Assembly (NCBI GenBank): GCA_964036045.1
Contig: OZ038386.1
Coordinates: forward strand, 17,062,329-17,126,328
DNA length: 64,000 nucleotides
Source: Eutreptiella sp. 'Long Island Sound 2002'
Lineage: Eukaryota; Euglenozoa; Euglenophyceae; Eutreptiales; Eutreptiaceae
Direction of reading: 5' to 3'
Part shown: in pieces, positions 20,801 through 32,800 of the stretch
Layout of the letters: each line of letters opens with the position of its first letter
Position numbering within the stretch: the first letter of the stretch is position 1
Translations under genes and position numbers: made by a program
Notes under the pieces: generated by a model
Database searches by the model: none
What the model saw: only the letters and a program-made list of their open reading frames with translations
What the model was told of the DNA's origin: nothing

Positions 20801-23800
20801 GCTGTGGTGCATGCGGCTCCTGGGGAAGGGCGCACCTGAATGACGTGCTCTATGATCTGGGCATCCCCCGAGGCCGCCGCGGCCTCCAGCAGGGACCCGC
20901 TGTGTGGGATCCGGCGCAGGCCCAGGTCGCCAGGCCCCAACAGTTGGACTGGGACTGCGACGGGCGCGGTGGCAGCAGTCGGCTCCGGCGCCGGGGCTTC
21001 CCGGAATTCCACAGGAACAACAGTGACGGTGCGCAGGGGCGCCGCATCTGGCCCAGCATCGGGCGCCGGCCGGTCCGTGACCCGCGCGTCCGGCCGGACC
21101 CTGCGGAGCACCGCCGCCTTGATCCCGGTGATTCGCTCGCGCAGCTGCCGCGCCCACGCCTCGTTGTCCGTCCCGGAGTCGCACTCGGAGGTGGCGGTGG
21201 AGGGGACCGGGTCAAGGAGGAGCCGGAAGGGGGGGGTCCCGGAGCCCAGGTGGGGGGACAGGCACCACCCAGGCTTGTGCGGGGGCTTTTTGCCATCCTT
21301 TTCGGGGTCAGGCTGGTGCTTGTAGTAGTAGATGTACTGCCCGGAGGAGTGCCCGATGTACACTTCGCGCCCGTTGTGCACAAGGGGTGGCTGGGGGACG
21401 TAGATGTCGTTGAGGCCAGCATTCAGCCCCGTGACCAACAGACTGTGCTGTGTGGCCCGCGCCGGAGCGGCCCCGTCCAGGACCCCGGTGAAGCCCGCCA
21501 GGAGGCACTGCAGCGCGCGCAGGTTGCCGGCGCGCGTGGCGTAGTGCATGGCATTAGGCGCGTCGGGCAGGGGGTACGTGCAGCTGGCGGGGCACGCAGC
21601 CAGCAGCGCGGCCAGGCTGTCGTAGCTGCATGCGTCGATGGCGGCCGCCAGCATGGCCGCCAGCTCCGCGCGGGAGGCCTCGCGCTCCTGCTCCCGGTAC
21701 CACCCTGGGCCATAGGCCGGGGACGCGCACACGGCGCGGCAGTGCCGGTCCCAGCAGGCCCGATGGTATGGGCGGTGCGCGGGCCCCTCCTCCCACACAT
21801 GCAGCACCACGGGCCGTGCGCACGCCGTGCACCGCAGGCAGCGCGTGTGGCCCTTGCGGGGCACGCGGTCCGCCGCGCGGAGCGGGGGCAGGTAGGTCCC
21901 CGAGAAGCGCCACAGGGAGACGTCCTGCTGGCACACGGGGCACCGGTAGGCCGCGTCGTCCCGCATGGCGCGCAGCCCCGCGCCGGCGAACAGCAGCAGC
22001 CCGGCGCAGGCGACGGTCATGGTCATGACGAGGGAGACAGGCACGGGGGCACGGGGATGGTGCATGGAGTACAGCACCGCGTAGCAGACCAGGCCCACCA
22101 CCACGAGGCACAGCCCCACTGCAAGGCCCACCTCGATCCACGGGTTGCCCCAGCGCGGGTGCAGGGCCCAGGGGGGCCTGCGGTGCCGGTGCCAGTCCGC
22201 ATGCGATAGAGGCCAGGCGGCCATGCGCTTCGCGTGCCACCAGCCGAGGGCCACGCAGCCCGCGACAAGGAGGGCGGCGGCGAGCGCCATCAGGTACACG
22301 GGGAGCGCCGCGGCGGTGTGCACGACCGTGACCTGCACGGTGCCGGTCCGGTTGGCCAGGGACACGAAGAGCACCTCGACGCTGTCGGCGGAGCCCAATG
22401 GCCAGGGGTCGTCTTCGGGTACGGCAGCAGCGTAGTCCCGCACGCAGGCGTCGCACTGGGGGCAGCCGGCGGCGTCGCTGGGACAGCCCAGGAGCAGCTG
22501 CACTTTCAGAGCGCCGTCCAGTGCCATGGGCTCGACGAGGAGCGACCTCTCGATGAGCTTGGTGGAGCCTACGCCCAAGGGGATGGACACCAGGCAGGGC
22601 CCGCCGCCCACTTGCAGGGTGAACGGCGCGCTGGCTTCTGCCGGGGCCACGACGCCGCACGGCACAAGCGACGCCGTGGCACTTGGGCTGGGGGTGTTGC
22701 TGTAGCTTCGGGTGTTCGTGGGCAGGTTCGTGGCTGTGGCTGACGCAGTGGGCGTGCTCGTGCTGGTGGGCAGGGCCGTGGCTGAGACCGATTCGCTATC
22801 GGTGGCTCTCACGGAAGTGGTGCGCGTGAGCGAAGCGCTGCTTGTGCCGGTCGCTGTACTGGAGGACGGCGTAGTTGCTGACATTGATGGGGTGTGGCTG
22901 TTGATGCCGGTTGCGGTGGCAGAAGGGGTTAGTGATGAGGTGGTAGTCGGCGTGGAGCTGAGATCTGAAAAAAAAAAGGGGGCACAAGTGGCGTGTTCCA
23001 ACCTGAGGTTTCAGCGGTACTTGTACTGCTGTGTACACTGGCGTTTGCCTGTGTGACTGCTACTGCCGGGTACTGCCGAATACCACTCGGGGGCCCAGCG
23101 ACCCGGCGCTATTGCTGAGGGCGGCTGAGGGTTTCTTTGTCGGTTGGTGGTTTGTGGGGAGTTCAGGAAAAATGCTGCGGACTGCTACATATCACTGGAA
23201 GGTCTTTGTGTGACTGCTTGTGCGCTGCTAGGCTGAGTTACTGCGTACTGCTGTGTACTGCGGCTGCCGCCTCAAGCATTGCGTCGCTTTCCCTACAGGT
23301 CTGAGCGTGCACCATGTGAAGCAACGTGAAGCAACAGTGCCACGGGCATAAACGTCCTTCCGGTAGTACTCTGCGGGCCTGGGGCCACATTTCACCCACC
23401 ACCCGCACCGCACTCCGGCCTGGGGACCGCTACAGGTGGTAGTGGAGCCAGGCGTGGTATAGTGCGTCTCCCCTTCTGGTTCGGGTATTGCATGCGTGTT
23501 AGCGTTTGGGTCCTGTGCCAGCGGAGGAGACTATGGGGCGCCACCATGATGCTCAGACAGGGAAGGCCCTCAGGGCCACCGTACCGGCATGTACTATTCT
23601 GCCGGTGTGGATCGTCGGGGACCATGGGGATGTCAAGCGGTGCAGATGATCGGCTGCATCTCCTCCTCCTCCTCCTCCTCTGTGGCTGTGGCTGTGAGTG
23701 TACCTGTGTCTGTGTGCGTGTCCGTGTCTGTCTGCATGTCTGTGCGTCTGCGCCTGCGTCTGCGTCTGTGCCTGTGTCTGTGGCTGTGCCTGTGGCTGTG

Positions 23801-26800
23801 ACTGTGGCTGTGCCTGAGCCTGTGTGTGATAGTGGAAAGAGATGACATTGCAGCGCCTGCATCTGGCGAGTGAATGGTTGCTTTGGAAACGAGTACAGAC
23901 CGCAATGTCGTGCCACCCAACTGACAATGCCCTGTATAGTGTGACTGCACAGCACACTCCATACCAACTATAAGGCCAGTTAGCACGCGGCCCAATGCCA
24001 TGGCGTACACCCTTGTGTGCGAGGGCACGTCTATCAATATCGGACTGAAGTACTTCGTTTGGTGTAGCCCCTGGCCCAGTTGACCATCCGCATTCGAGCC
24101 CCACATGTACAGAGAGCCATCTGCAGAACAAATGCAGAGTGGTGCCCTTAGTCCTCGTTCACCATTGTTGAGGACATTGATGGTTTTGTTAGGGGTGTTA
24201 AGGGTTGTTGAGGGCTGTTAAGGGTGATTGAGGGTTGCAAGGATGGATTGAACTTACCCCGTGTGGCAATTGCGCTGCACTCACGCGGTAACCCAAGGGT
24301 TCGATTCCTGGGCAACAGCAGTAAACAGTAGAATGGATAGCAGCAACAGAATTCTCCAAGCATGTCCATCAACCTGTGTCAACCCTATTTGTGTCAACAC
24401 CCTCTGCGTCAACATCAGATATAAGGTCCAGCACCCTCAGGAAGCCATGCTGGTACACAACCTGACCAAGAGTGGAAGGAACCAGTGGACAATATCGCGA
24501 GACCTCATACTGGACCTACACCCTCAAGGGTGCCAGTGCTTTTCGGGGTGGAAATACAGGGGGTGGCATTTTGGGAATCAGCGTGGAAGCATCATCATGA
24601 CCAGGGATTCAGTGACAATATTTTCGCACCCTCAACAAAAAAATAACCGATTACCGCCTTTGGTGATAGATTTCATAGTGGCTGATCAATCGATTGAGCC
24701 TTCAGCTTGCGCCCCCCCCCCACCCCACACTCACATCAACATGGAAGTTGTGGTGTTGTTGGGTCGCATTGCATGTGTATGTGTGTCACAAAAATCAGGC
24801 CCAACTCTACACATATCTATAAATATGGCGTACACCGTCCCTGGGGCCCACCCCCCCCTTCTTTGCCCCCCCCCCCCCCCCCAGCCCCGCATTTTGTGCC
24901 CCAAAACAGCCTTTTTTGGCCCAAAACGGCCTCGAAATTCATTCGAAATGGACAAACGAAGGGAAACGGTGGCTACACTCCACGCAGTTTGTGTCAAACG
25001 GCCCCAAAACCAAGAACGGGCGGCATCTTGGTTTGGAAACAATCTTTTTTTCGCCCTGTGGAACCTCGTGGACCCACTGTTGGCCCCCACTATGCGCAGC
25101 CCGGGCTGCCCTGTGGCTCCAACCACTGGTACGGGGCTCTAGGCGTCTCGTTGGGCGATTCTGAGGCTTGGAAACCCATAAAAAGTGGAGGGTTGCGGTT
25201 GGACTATGTGCCCTCAGAATTCGGATTTGAAAGTTGTTCCTAGACCAACTAGGATGCTCCAACAAGTGCTTTTAGCGCGCTTTGAGCCCGTGGTGACGCC
25301 ATTAGGCCCATGGAAAATCCCAAAATGCCTTGAAAATGGGCCGTTTTGGGACCAAAAGTGGGTCAAAAATGTGTCAAGAACACGTTTTTCCAAAAGTGAT
25401 GGGAACGCTTCCTGCGCCCCGCGGGGGCGCCGCAGGGAAAGGGTAATTAGCTTTAGTGTACACTATCCAAATATACACCGGAACAAAAAAATTCCGGGCA
25501 CATTGATCTGTTGACACCATCGCTCTGTACAAAGTGAGAGACCACGGCCCCGGCTCAACGTGCAAAGCGTGGTAGGGAATCCCACCCTTCTCAGTCAGAA
25601 GTAGCAGAGCCGTGATGCTACTCCTAACCCCATACCCCCTGAATCAGGCAACTTCATGGATACATGTGAGCTCTCCGCTATGCCATGGAACTGTGTGAGT
25701 GTGTATGAGTGTGTCTCGCAGCACTACGTGCACACATTGAAAACAACCAACAGTGCCTATTTTTGGGATTTTGGATTTAGTGAGACACAACACACTTCAA
25801 TGCAAAAGTTTAAAAAGAAATGTTGCATGCACTCCGGGATGCACAATGTGCCGCACAACGTATGCCCGATTCCCCCACCATAGCACAACATCGGTCCCAC
25901 CATCGCACTTTGTTGCCTGACCCCCTTTATCATAGGGTGCCCAATCCTATGATGCAGGCGTTTCGAGTCATTTCGCGTTTCGAAAGATGGTCAAAGGGAA
26001 CCCATCCCCTATGACATTCGTTTCGGTACGTTTCGCGTTTCGCTTGTAACCAAGACTACTGGTCATCGGGTGAGTAGTTGGGTTCGGACTCGGAAAGAGT
26101 CCGGAGAGCATGAGGTCAAGCTCGACCCTGAGTCGGAATCTGTGGTGGAGTCTGAGTCGGAGTCGGAGTTGGAGTCACATATCCCATATTGTCACCTTTG
26201 GAAAATGACCCCATGGACTATACGGCTTGTACTTGACGTTGCGCTTGTTGATGAACTGCTGGATGTGAACCACAGCACGGACCATCCAATGGAGTCGTAG
26301 GATGTGCTCCTCCCATGATGAGTTCCCAACTTGGTGCACGGCTCGCAGCAGACAGCCCAAGTGTACAATTGGGCAAACGGGTGCTCTCCACGGCCTTGAA
26401 TGAAAGAGTGCCCATCGTTGTACTTGGCTTGCCATCTCGGGTGGTCCTTCTTCTTTGGCTTTGGCCAAAAGGGGGCCAAAAAAGGCTCAAATCGGGCTCA
26501 AAATGGGCTCATTTCACTTGTTTGTGCACCCCAAATGGTCCACGGTCGGGAACACTTTCCCTGCGCACCTAGATAATTCTACGAGAATACAATCGGAATA
26601 GTGCCGCATACATACACACATTTGTTACATACCGTTTATCCCCCCACACCACTTTTTTCTCCTGTTTGATTGCTACATTCCCCTTTTGGGGCCTCCATCT
26701 TTCACAAATGGTGCATTTGATTCCATCCGTACCCAATGCGGTTTGTGCCCACAAGGTCGAGGAGCCACCTCTGATTTTTGTTCCACGGCTTGACATTGGG

Positions 26801-29800
26801 GACCCAGAAGAACCCCCAAGAAGACAGGGGTTATGCAGCCATTCCGCCCTCTTTTAGGCCCCCGAGAAAGCAGGGGTGAGGCACCCAATTCTGATTTTGT
26901 CCCCTTGTTGGGGACCCCTGAGAAATTAGGGGTTATGTAGCCATGGTGCCCTCTTTTGGGCCCCCGAGACGGTAGGGGTGAGGTAGCCATTCCACCCTCT
27001 TTTGGGCCCCCGAGAAGGCAGGGGTGAGGTAGCCAATTGTGATTTTGTCCCCTTATTGGGGACCCCCGAGAAGGTAGGGGTTACGTAGCCATTCCGCCCC
27101 CTTTTTGGCCCCCGAGAAGGCAGGGGTGAGGGAGCCAATTTTGATTCTGTCCCCTTATCGGGGACCCCGACAAGACAGGGGTCACTTAAGTCTTACAAGC
27201 TTCGTTCACCTTCCCTTGCTATTGAGGAAACCGGCACATAGTTCTCTCCTCCATGTTGGAGGCCCCTTGAGTTGGGGATATGGACTCCCACGTGTTGGCG
27301 TGGCCCCAACTCAAAGACCTCAAGAAGGTTGAGGTGATCGTACTCGATGGCAGTTTCCCGGAAGAAAGCGTGGGGCCAAAAAGCCTTGAAAATGCGCCGT
27401 TTGTGACCAAAAACGCATCAAAAATGGGTCCAAAACGTGTTTTTCCAAAACAGCTCTTGGACCATTTGGGGTGCTCAAACAAGTGTTTGTAGCCCGTTTC
27501 GAGCCGGTGGTGACACGTTTTGGCCCTCCAAAAATACCAAAATGCCTTGAAAAGGGGCTGTTTTGGGACCAAAAAAGGGTCAAAAATGCCTTTTGCCAAA
27601 AGTCATTATGGGCCCTTTGGGGTGCACAAACAAGTGAAGTGGGCCCATTTTGAACCCGTTTTGAGCCATTTTGGCCCCTTCAAGGCCCCCAAAAGCGTTG
27701 AAAATGGGCCGTTTTGGGACTGAAAAACGCGTCAAAAATGGGTCAAAGACGTGCTTTCCCAAAAATCCTGGACCATTTGGGGTGCTCAAATGGGATAATT
27801 GCACCCATTAGGATCCCATTTTGACCCAGTTTACCTCATTTCGCCCCCTAATGCACCAAGTCGTACACTTCTCGCGTACCTTGGAGCCATGCCGTACAAC
27901 CACGTAGAGTTGGGGAGAGGGGTGCAGATTAGAGGATATATATGGCTGTAGACAAGGGGGGGGGGGTCAATCACGCTGATATCCACGTACTAACTGACAA
28001 ATTTTCACCATTTTGAGAATTTTCTCTTACATACCGTGGTGTTTGATAGTACTTTTTTTCCCCTTGTGATGGCTACGTTTCAAGCTTTCCAGAACTCTGT
28101 CTCTTGTGATCCAAGTCACCGGTGTGTGGGCCGTGGGACAAGGGGAAGTGAGGACCCTCCAGCGCAGTTAGCTATTCTACCTGCAGACTAGGCAAGCAAC
28201 CAGGAATGTTCCCGGGGTCATTTCTCTAACATATGGCCACTTTAGCCAATTTTGCCGCAAGGTAAAAAGATGCAAATTTTCATGCCGAATCCATTGGTGT
28301 TGGTCCTATGTTCCATCTCAACGACATCGTGGAGAAACTCACAAAAAAACCAACCATTGGTTGGTCCACACGTGCGCAGCAAACAGTATTTCGTGAAATT
28401 CTCCAACGTCTCGTTGAGTTGGTACGTGAGACCAACACCAATGGATTCAGCACGAAAATCTGCATCTTTTTGCCTTCTTTCAAAATTGGATGTGGTCAGA
28501 CTTTGTTGGAGATATGACCCCGCAACAGTCTCTCGGTACGTGCATAGTCTGCAGCAAACCAGCCAAACTGGGCCTCTGGCAGCAAAACGTTTTGGGCTGG
28601 CATTTTGACATGTCATTGAGTCAGACCCCAAATGAAATTGCATTGAAAGGCCATGAGTGAGCAGTGTTCAGAACGGTGTAACATACCCCTACCCTTGGAA
28701 CCTTATTTTTGAGCAATCGGCCTGGTCCACGCGAAACCCCGGATGGTACGTGGATTTGACCCGCCCGCCCTTGTTTATAGCCATATATGGGCGTTTTGGG
28801 GGGGGGGGGGGTTCCGACACAAACTCGGAGTTTTTTCAGTTCTCGCCGTTTTTCTCAAAAATATCGTTCCGGGGGGAGGGGTATGTTACAATTTTTTGAA
28901 TTCTCCAAGAAAAGGCCGTCTTGGAAAGGTATGGGTCATGGGCGGGTAGGTGACCATATTTTCCACCCCGGGCTGCCGAACTTGGGCGTTTCGGCATCTG
29001 CTTGTAAACCTTGGTCTACACTGCATGCAAGGTTTTCAAGGTGGTCGGACCGGTGCTTCAACATATTGTTCCAATGACGAAAAGGGGGGGGGGGGGTGGG
29101 GGGCATATAAATTTGTGCATCTTGATGTGCTGAATTCAAAAATGCAAGAGTTTCGGCTCAACAAGACAATATGCTAGAGAATTTCCCCATTTACTGCCCT
29201 GATGTCCACTACCACACTGATCACGGCCATTTTAGTCGGAGGGGAAAATGTGACCGTTTTGACACAAATTGGCCGATTCTTGTCACTGCCAACTTCACGG
29301 TCACATTTAAGGCGTTATTCCCAATGTGTCACTGAGGGGCACAATGCAAAAGCTGTGCTTACCAACACCAGAAATTTGACCCGGTTCTTATGGCTAACCC
29401 TGCTGGAGACTCAAAACACAAATCCAACTGGAGTGCATCATGTCAATGCGCATAGTACAAAAAGGAAACCCTCCCCATTGATGAGTGACGGGTGACACAG
29501 TAAGCATGTGGCCAGAAACGGCAAACGAAAATGCAGCAAAGGGGCCAAGCGCCTCTGTGCAGAATGGCTCTCATGGGTGGCTCCATATCCCCCATTGATA
29601 CAGCCCTCTGGTTGGACCCCTCCCCCTGCTGCCAAAAAAAGGTCTCAACCAACAGACCCCCCAAAATCCTACCAAGACTGACCCCCAGGCCCCAGAGGTG
29701 ACCCGGACCCAAAATTCAATGCAAAATAAAAATGGTATTTTTGGAATCAGCGCATCGAGGGGGTTCAGAAAAATTATCATTTGCCATGTATTTGGTCAAA

Positions 29801-32800
29801 AAAAAAAACTGACCATTTTCAATGCTCAATGCCAGAGTTCATAATCACTGATTAATGGTCCTGTCAATTCAGCCCTTTTCCCGAACCCCCAAAACCCGAC
29901 CTCCCATTCACCCCACACCACCCGCATTGAAAGTCCAACTTCCCCAGGCTCGAGTGACCCCTGCCCCCCGCATGGCACCGTTGCAGTCGGACGGCAGTTG
30001 CAGCAGAACACACACCCACTAGAGCTGCACTGTGGAATTCGCCCAAGGCGACTGCAGATATGGGACCGGTCACTGGGACGAGCTGTGGGTAGGACGCGTT
30101 TGAGAGGGCGTCTCCAAGTCCCAGTTGGCCGTAGTCATTGCTGCCCCAAATATACAGCTTGCCTCCTTTGACACGATGCAGGTATCGACACCTCCAAGCA
30201 ACGGTTCACAAATGTGCAGGTGCGTACGTGTGGGTCAACGGGACATCACATGCACCAGCTCAGGACAACAGACGTCCAATGGTCGCCTTGTAAAAAAACA
30301 TTTTTCAGGCCCCTTTTGGCTGGCAAAACTGTAAACATGGGGGAGGGGGGCGGAGGGAAAACACGGGACGACGGTCAAATAGAGGCAGTCGGGCGGAAGT
30401 GGGGATGTTGGTCAGTACCTCAAAAGCATGCCATGACACAGCCTTTTGCTCGAGCCCCTTTGAGGCCAAAGTGCTGTCTGAGGAGGACACACCAAACTTC
30501 CCCAAAAGTCCGCCGGGGGGCATACTGCTGTTGGTGGGCAGAATCGGCACAGCAGCACAGGCAGGACCACAGGCTCGCCAACCATCTCTCTCATACATCT
30601 CTCAGCTGTCACTCCTCTGTACTTGTGTTGCCTTGCTGGCTCCCCCACCCTCCCGGCCCTGTCGCCCTCTGGCAACCCCCCCCCCCACCTTCAGCATGGC
30701 ACAACACTGAACCTATATAAAAGCTGAGTGAGACATAACAGTGACAACCAATTTCACAACAAACCCATTTCCCCGGCACTGTCCCGGGTTTCTCCCATTT
30801 CCTCTCCTTGCCCCCTCTTTTCCAGGTTTGCCCCAGTTCTTCCTCACCTTTGCCAACAATGCTTCGGATCAGTGGGGACCATTGGCCTATGGGATCAGCG
30901 AAAGAGACACCGGTGGGAGTCATGGGGGGCGTTTCAGTGGATTTCCACACAGACACACCCCTCCAGACTCTCGGGCCCTCCCCAGAACCCACCTCCCTCC
31001 ACACTCGGAACTCCACTCCCATCCAGAGCACATCGGGCGTCCATCCACTTGCAGGAGGAGGAAAATACTATCCGTCAAGAAGGTGGGCCAATGGATATAG
31101 AATCAGTTCTGTTCGGAGCCGAAGAAGTACTCTGTATAAATTGGATAGAGGCTGATGGGTTCGCAGCGCCATATCTCAATTCTCCAAATTTTGGGTCTGC
31201 TGAGATTTCCTGCAATGCATTGCCCATCAGGCACCTACATTTGGCGGTGCTGAAATTTTACCTGCCGAAAGTATCCACACCCTAAGTGCCCCCCCCCCCC
31301 CCCCCGCCCGCCATTCCCGTGTAGCGCCGCATCTCCCCCCTGGCCCCCCCTAAGGTGCTGTGCAATGGGGCCATTGTGCCCCAAGCAGCAGCACTGTGTA
31401 CCTTGAATTGACTGGGCATAAGTGGGGGTAAGACTTGTTGAGCATTCACAAAAAAGGGAAGTTGGGGCTGATAAATACATGAATCCCCCAAAGTGCTCAA
31501 TGAGCCGTCATGCTGTTGCTGACTCCACTGCGTAAATTAGAGGGGGTTGATGTGGCCCTGCTGGGCACATTCCGTAGCCCACTCGTTCAAAGTACTTCGA
31601 GAGGACACTCTGCACCCCCAAGCAATACGTGTCACAAACTACAACACACTGTGCATATACACCATCATCCTGCCCAAATTCATCCTGACATTGAATGGAA
31701 CAGTACCTCCCAACAGAACACCCAGGGCCCAAGAAATGGCCCAAAATGTGCAAAATGTCGCTTTGGTGGGGGGGGGGGGGGGGATCTCAGTACCAATCTG
31801 AAAATGCCCCCCAAGAAATTGACATTTTGCCCCCATGTAAGCGGCATGACTCCACCGAAGGAGCCCAGCACGGGCTTCCTTCTGTGTGACATTCCTCAGC
31901 AGAACATGTGGCATCCGGCACAGGCAGAGAGAATCATCTGTAGACCGCGCAATCTACAGTATTCTTGGCAATTACCATCGCCGTCCAGGAATCGTCCACT
32001 TGTTGAGCACAATGGCATACCCACAATAGCTGCGCTGTGCATTCCACCCGTTGCAAAAGTTGTTACAATGCCAGAAAACTGTACAGCCTGCGGTATGTGC
32101 GAGTCTGCAAGGGTGCCGCTGCCCAGTTGGCCGTAAGAGCCAGCCCCCCACATGTACAACTTGCCTTCTGCGGGACAAATGTGTAACACTGTCAGTAGCA
32201 AGCCCCTCCAATGCCAAGAAGAAACACGCAGACTACTGTCCAACCCCCTTGAAGGCAGGTTGGAACACCACCTTGTCAGTCTCCAGCTGGCACCCAGGTT
32301 CATAGGGGCCTCTCTACTGACCAGCGGTGGTTGGAGGGGAGTTTCCACTCGACCACTCTGGGTTAGACTGCCACAGCTTGGCCATCTCCTCCTTGCGAGT
32401 CCAGCCACCAAATGTTTCGCCACCCAAAGCTCTATGTAACTCCACAGGATGGGATGGGATGGGAGTGCGTTCAAACCACTCAAGACAGCACCTGAACCGC
32501 CTCCTCTGCAGGCACTATGGCACAACTATGGCACACCTGTCAGGGTGTTTCAGGCCGGTATTTGGGAATACTTAGTACCAAACGAGGAAAAACTTAGTAA
32601 AATGTGGTAAATCTTAGTAGAAACGAGGTAAACCCTTTTTTCAAAAAATCTTAAAACAGTTTTTTTTTTCACTAAGTTTTGCCATGCCCCCCGTTTCTAC
32701 TAATTGATTTCACACTTCAACGGGAGGTGGTATTTTTGTTTAAGGGCATAAAGGCCCTGGGTCGATTCCGGGCCACTTGTATTAACCGAGGCCCAACCAT

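Larger units (their letters stand above)
14871..20835. other. 6-kb intron with transposon debris and G-rich tracts
   Basis: This is inferred to be the intron between the ankyrin and WWE exons. It holds a transposase-like exon at 16111-16311, an SH3-like ORF at 16502-16840, a minisatellite-like region at 17.1-18.3 kb, a direct duplication at 18.7-19.0 kb and many poly-G or poly-C runs (14921, 15371, 15450, 15531, 18384, 18420, 19080, 19250, 20010, 20270, 20490, 20536). Minus-strand sequence at about 16080-15640 is Ser/Asp/Glu-rich, then basic, and may be further transposon coding material with frameshifts. Confidence 0.55.
24321..30015. other. Largest RCC1-region intron, filled with dispersed repeats
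   Basis: Intron between exons G and H. I found no further RCC1 exon. Contents are listed separately: duplicated segment at 25.09 kb, hairpin-repeat array at 26.85 kb, CAAAAATGGGTC-type repeats at 27.4 kb and a foldback at 28.26 kb. Minus-strand frames at 26360-26175 end in an acidic or Thr/Pro-rich continuation like the transposon ORFs, but no domain is recognisable. Confidence 0.55.

Noticed and set aside
20845-22209. 454-codon plus-strand ORF
   Set aside because: Antisense shadow of the GC-rich transmembrane exon.
26850-27185. Regularly spaced repeats considered as a CRISPR array
   Set aside because: Only two alternating spacer sequences, imperfect repeats, and a eukaryotic context.
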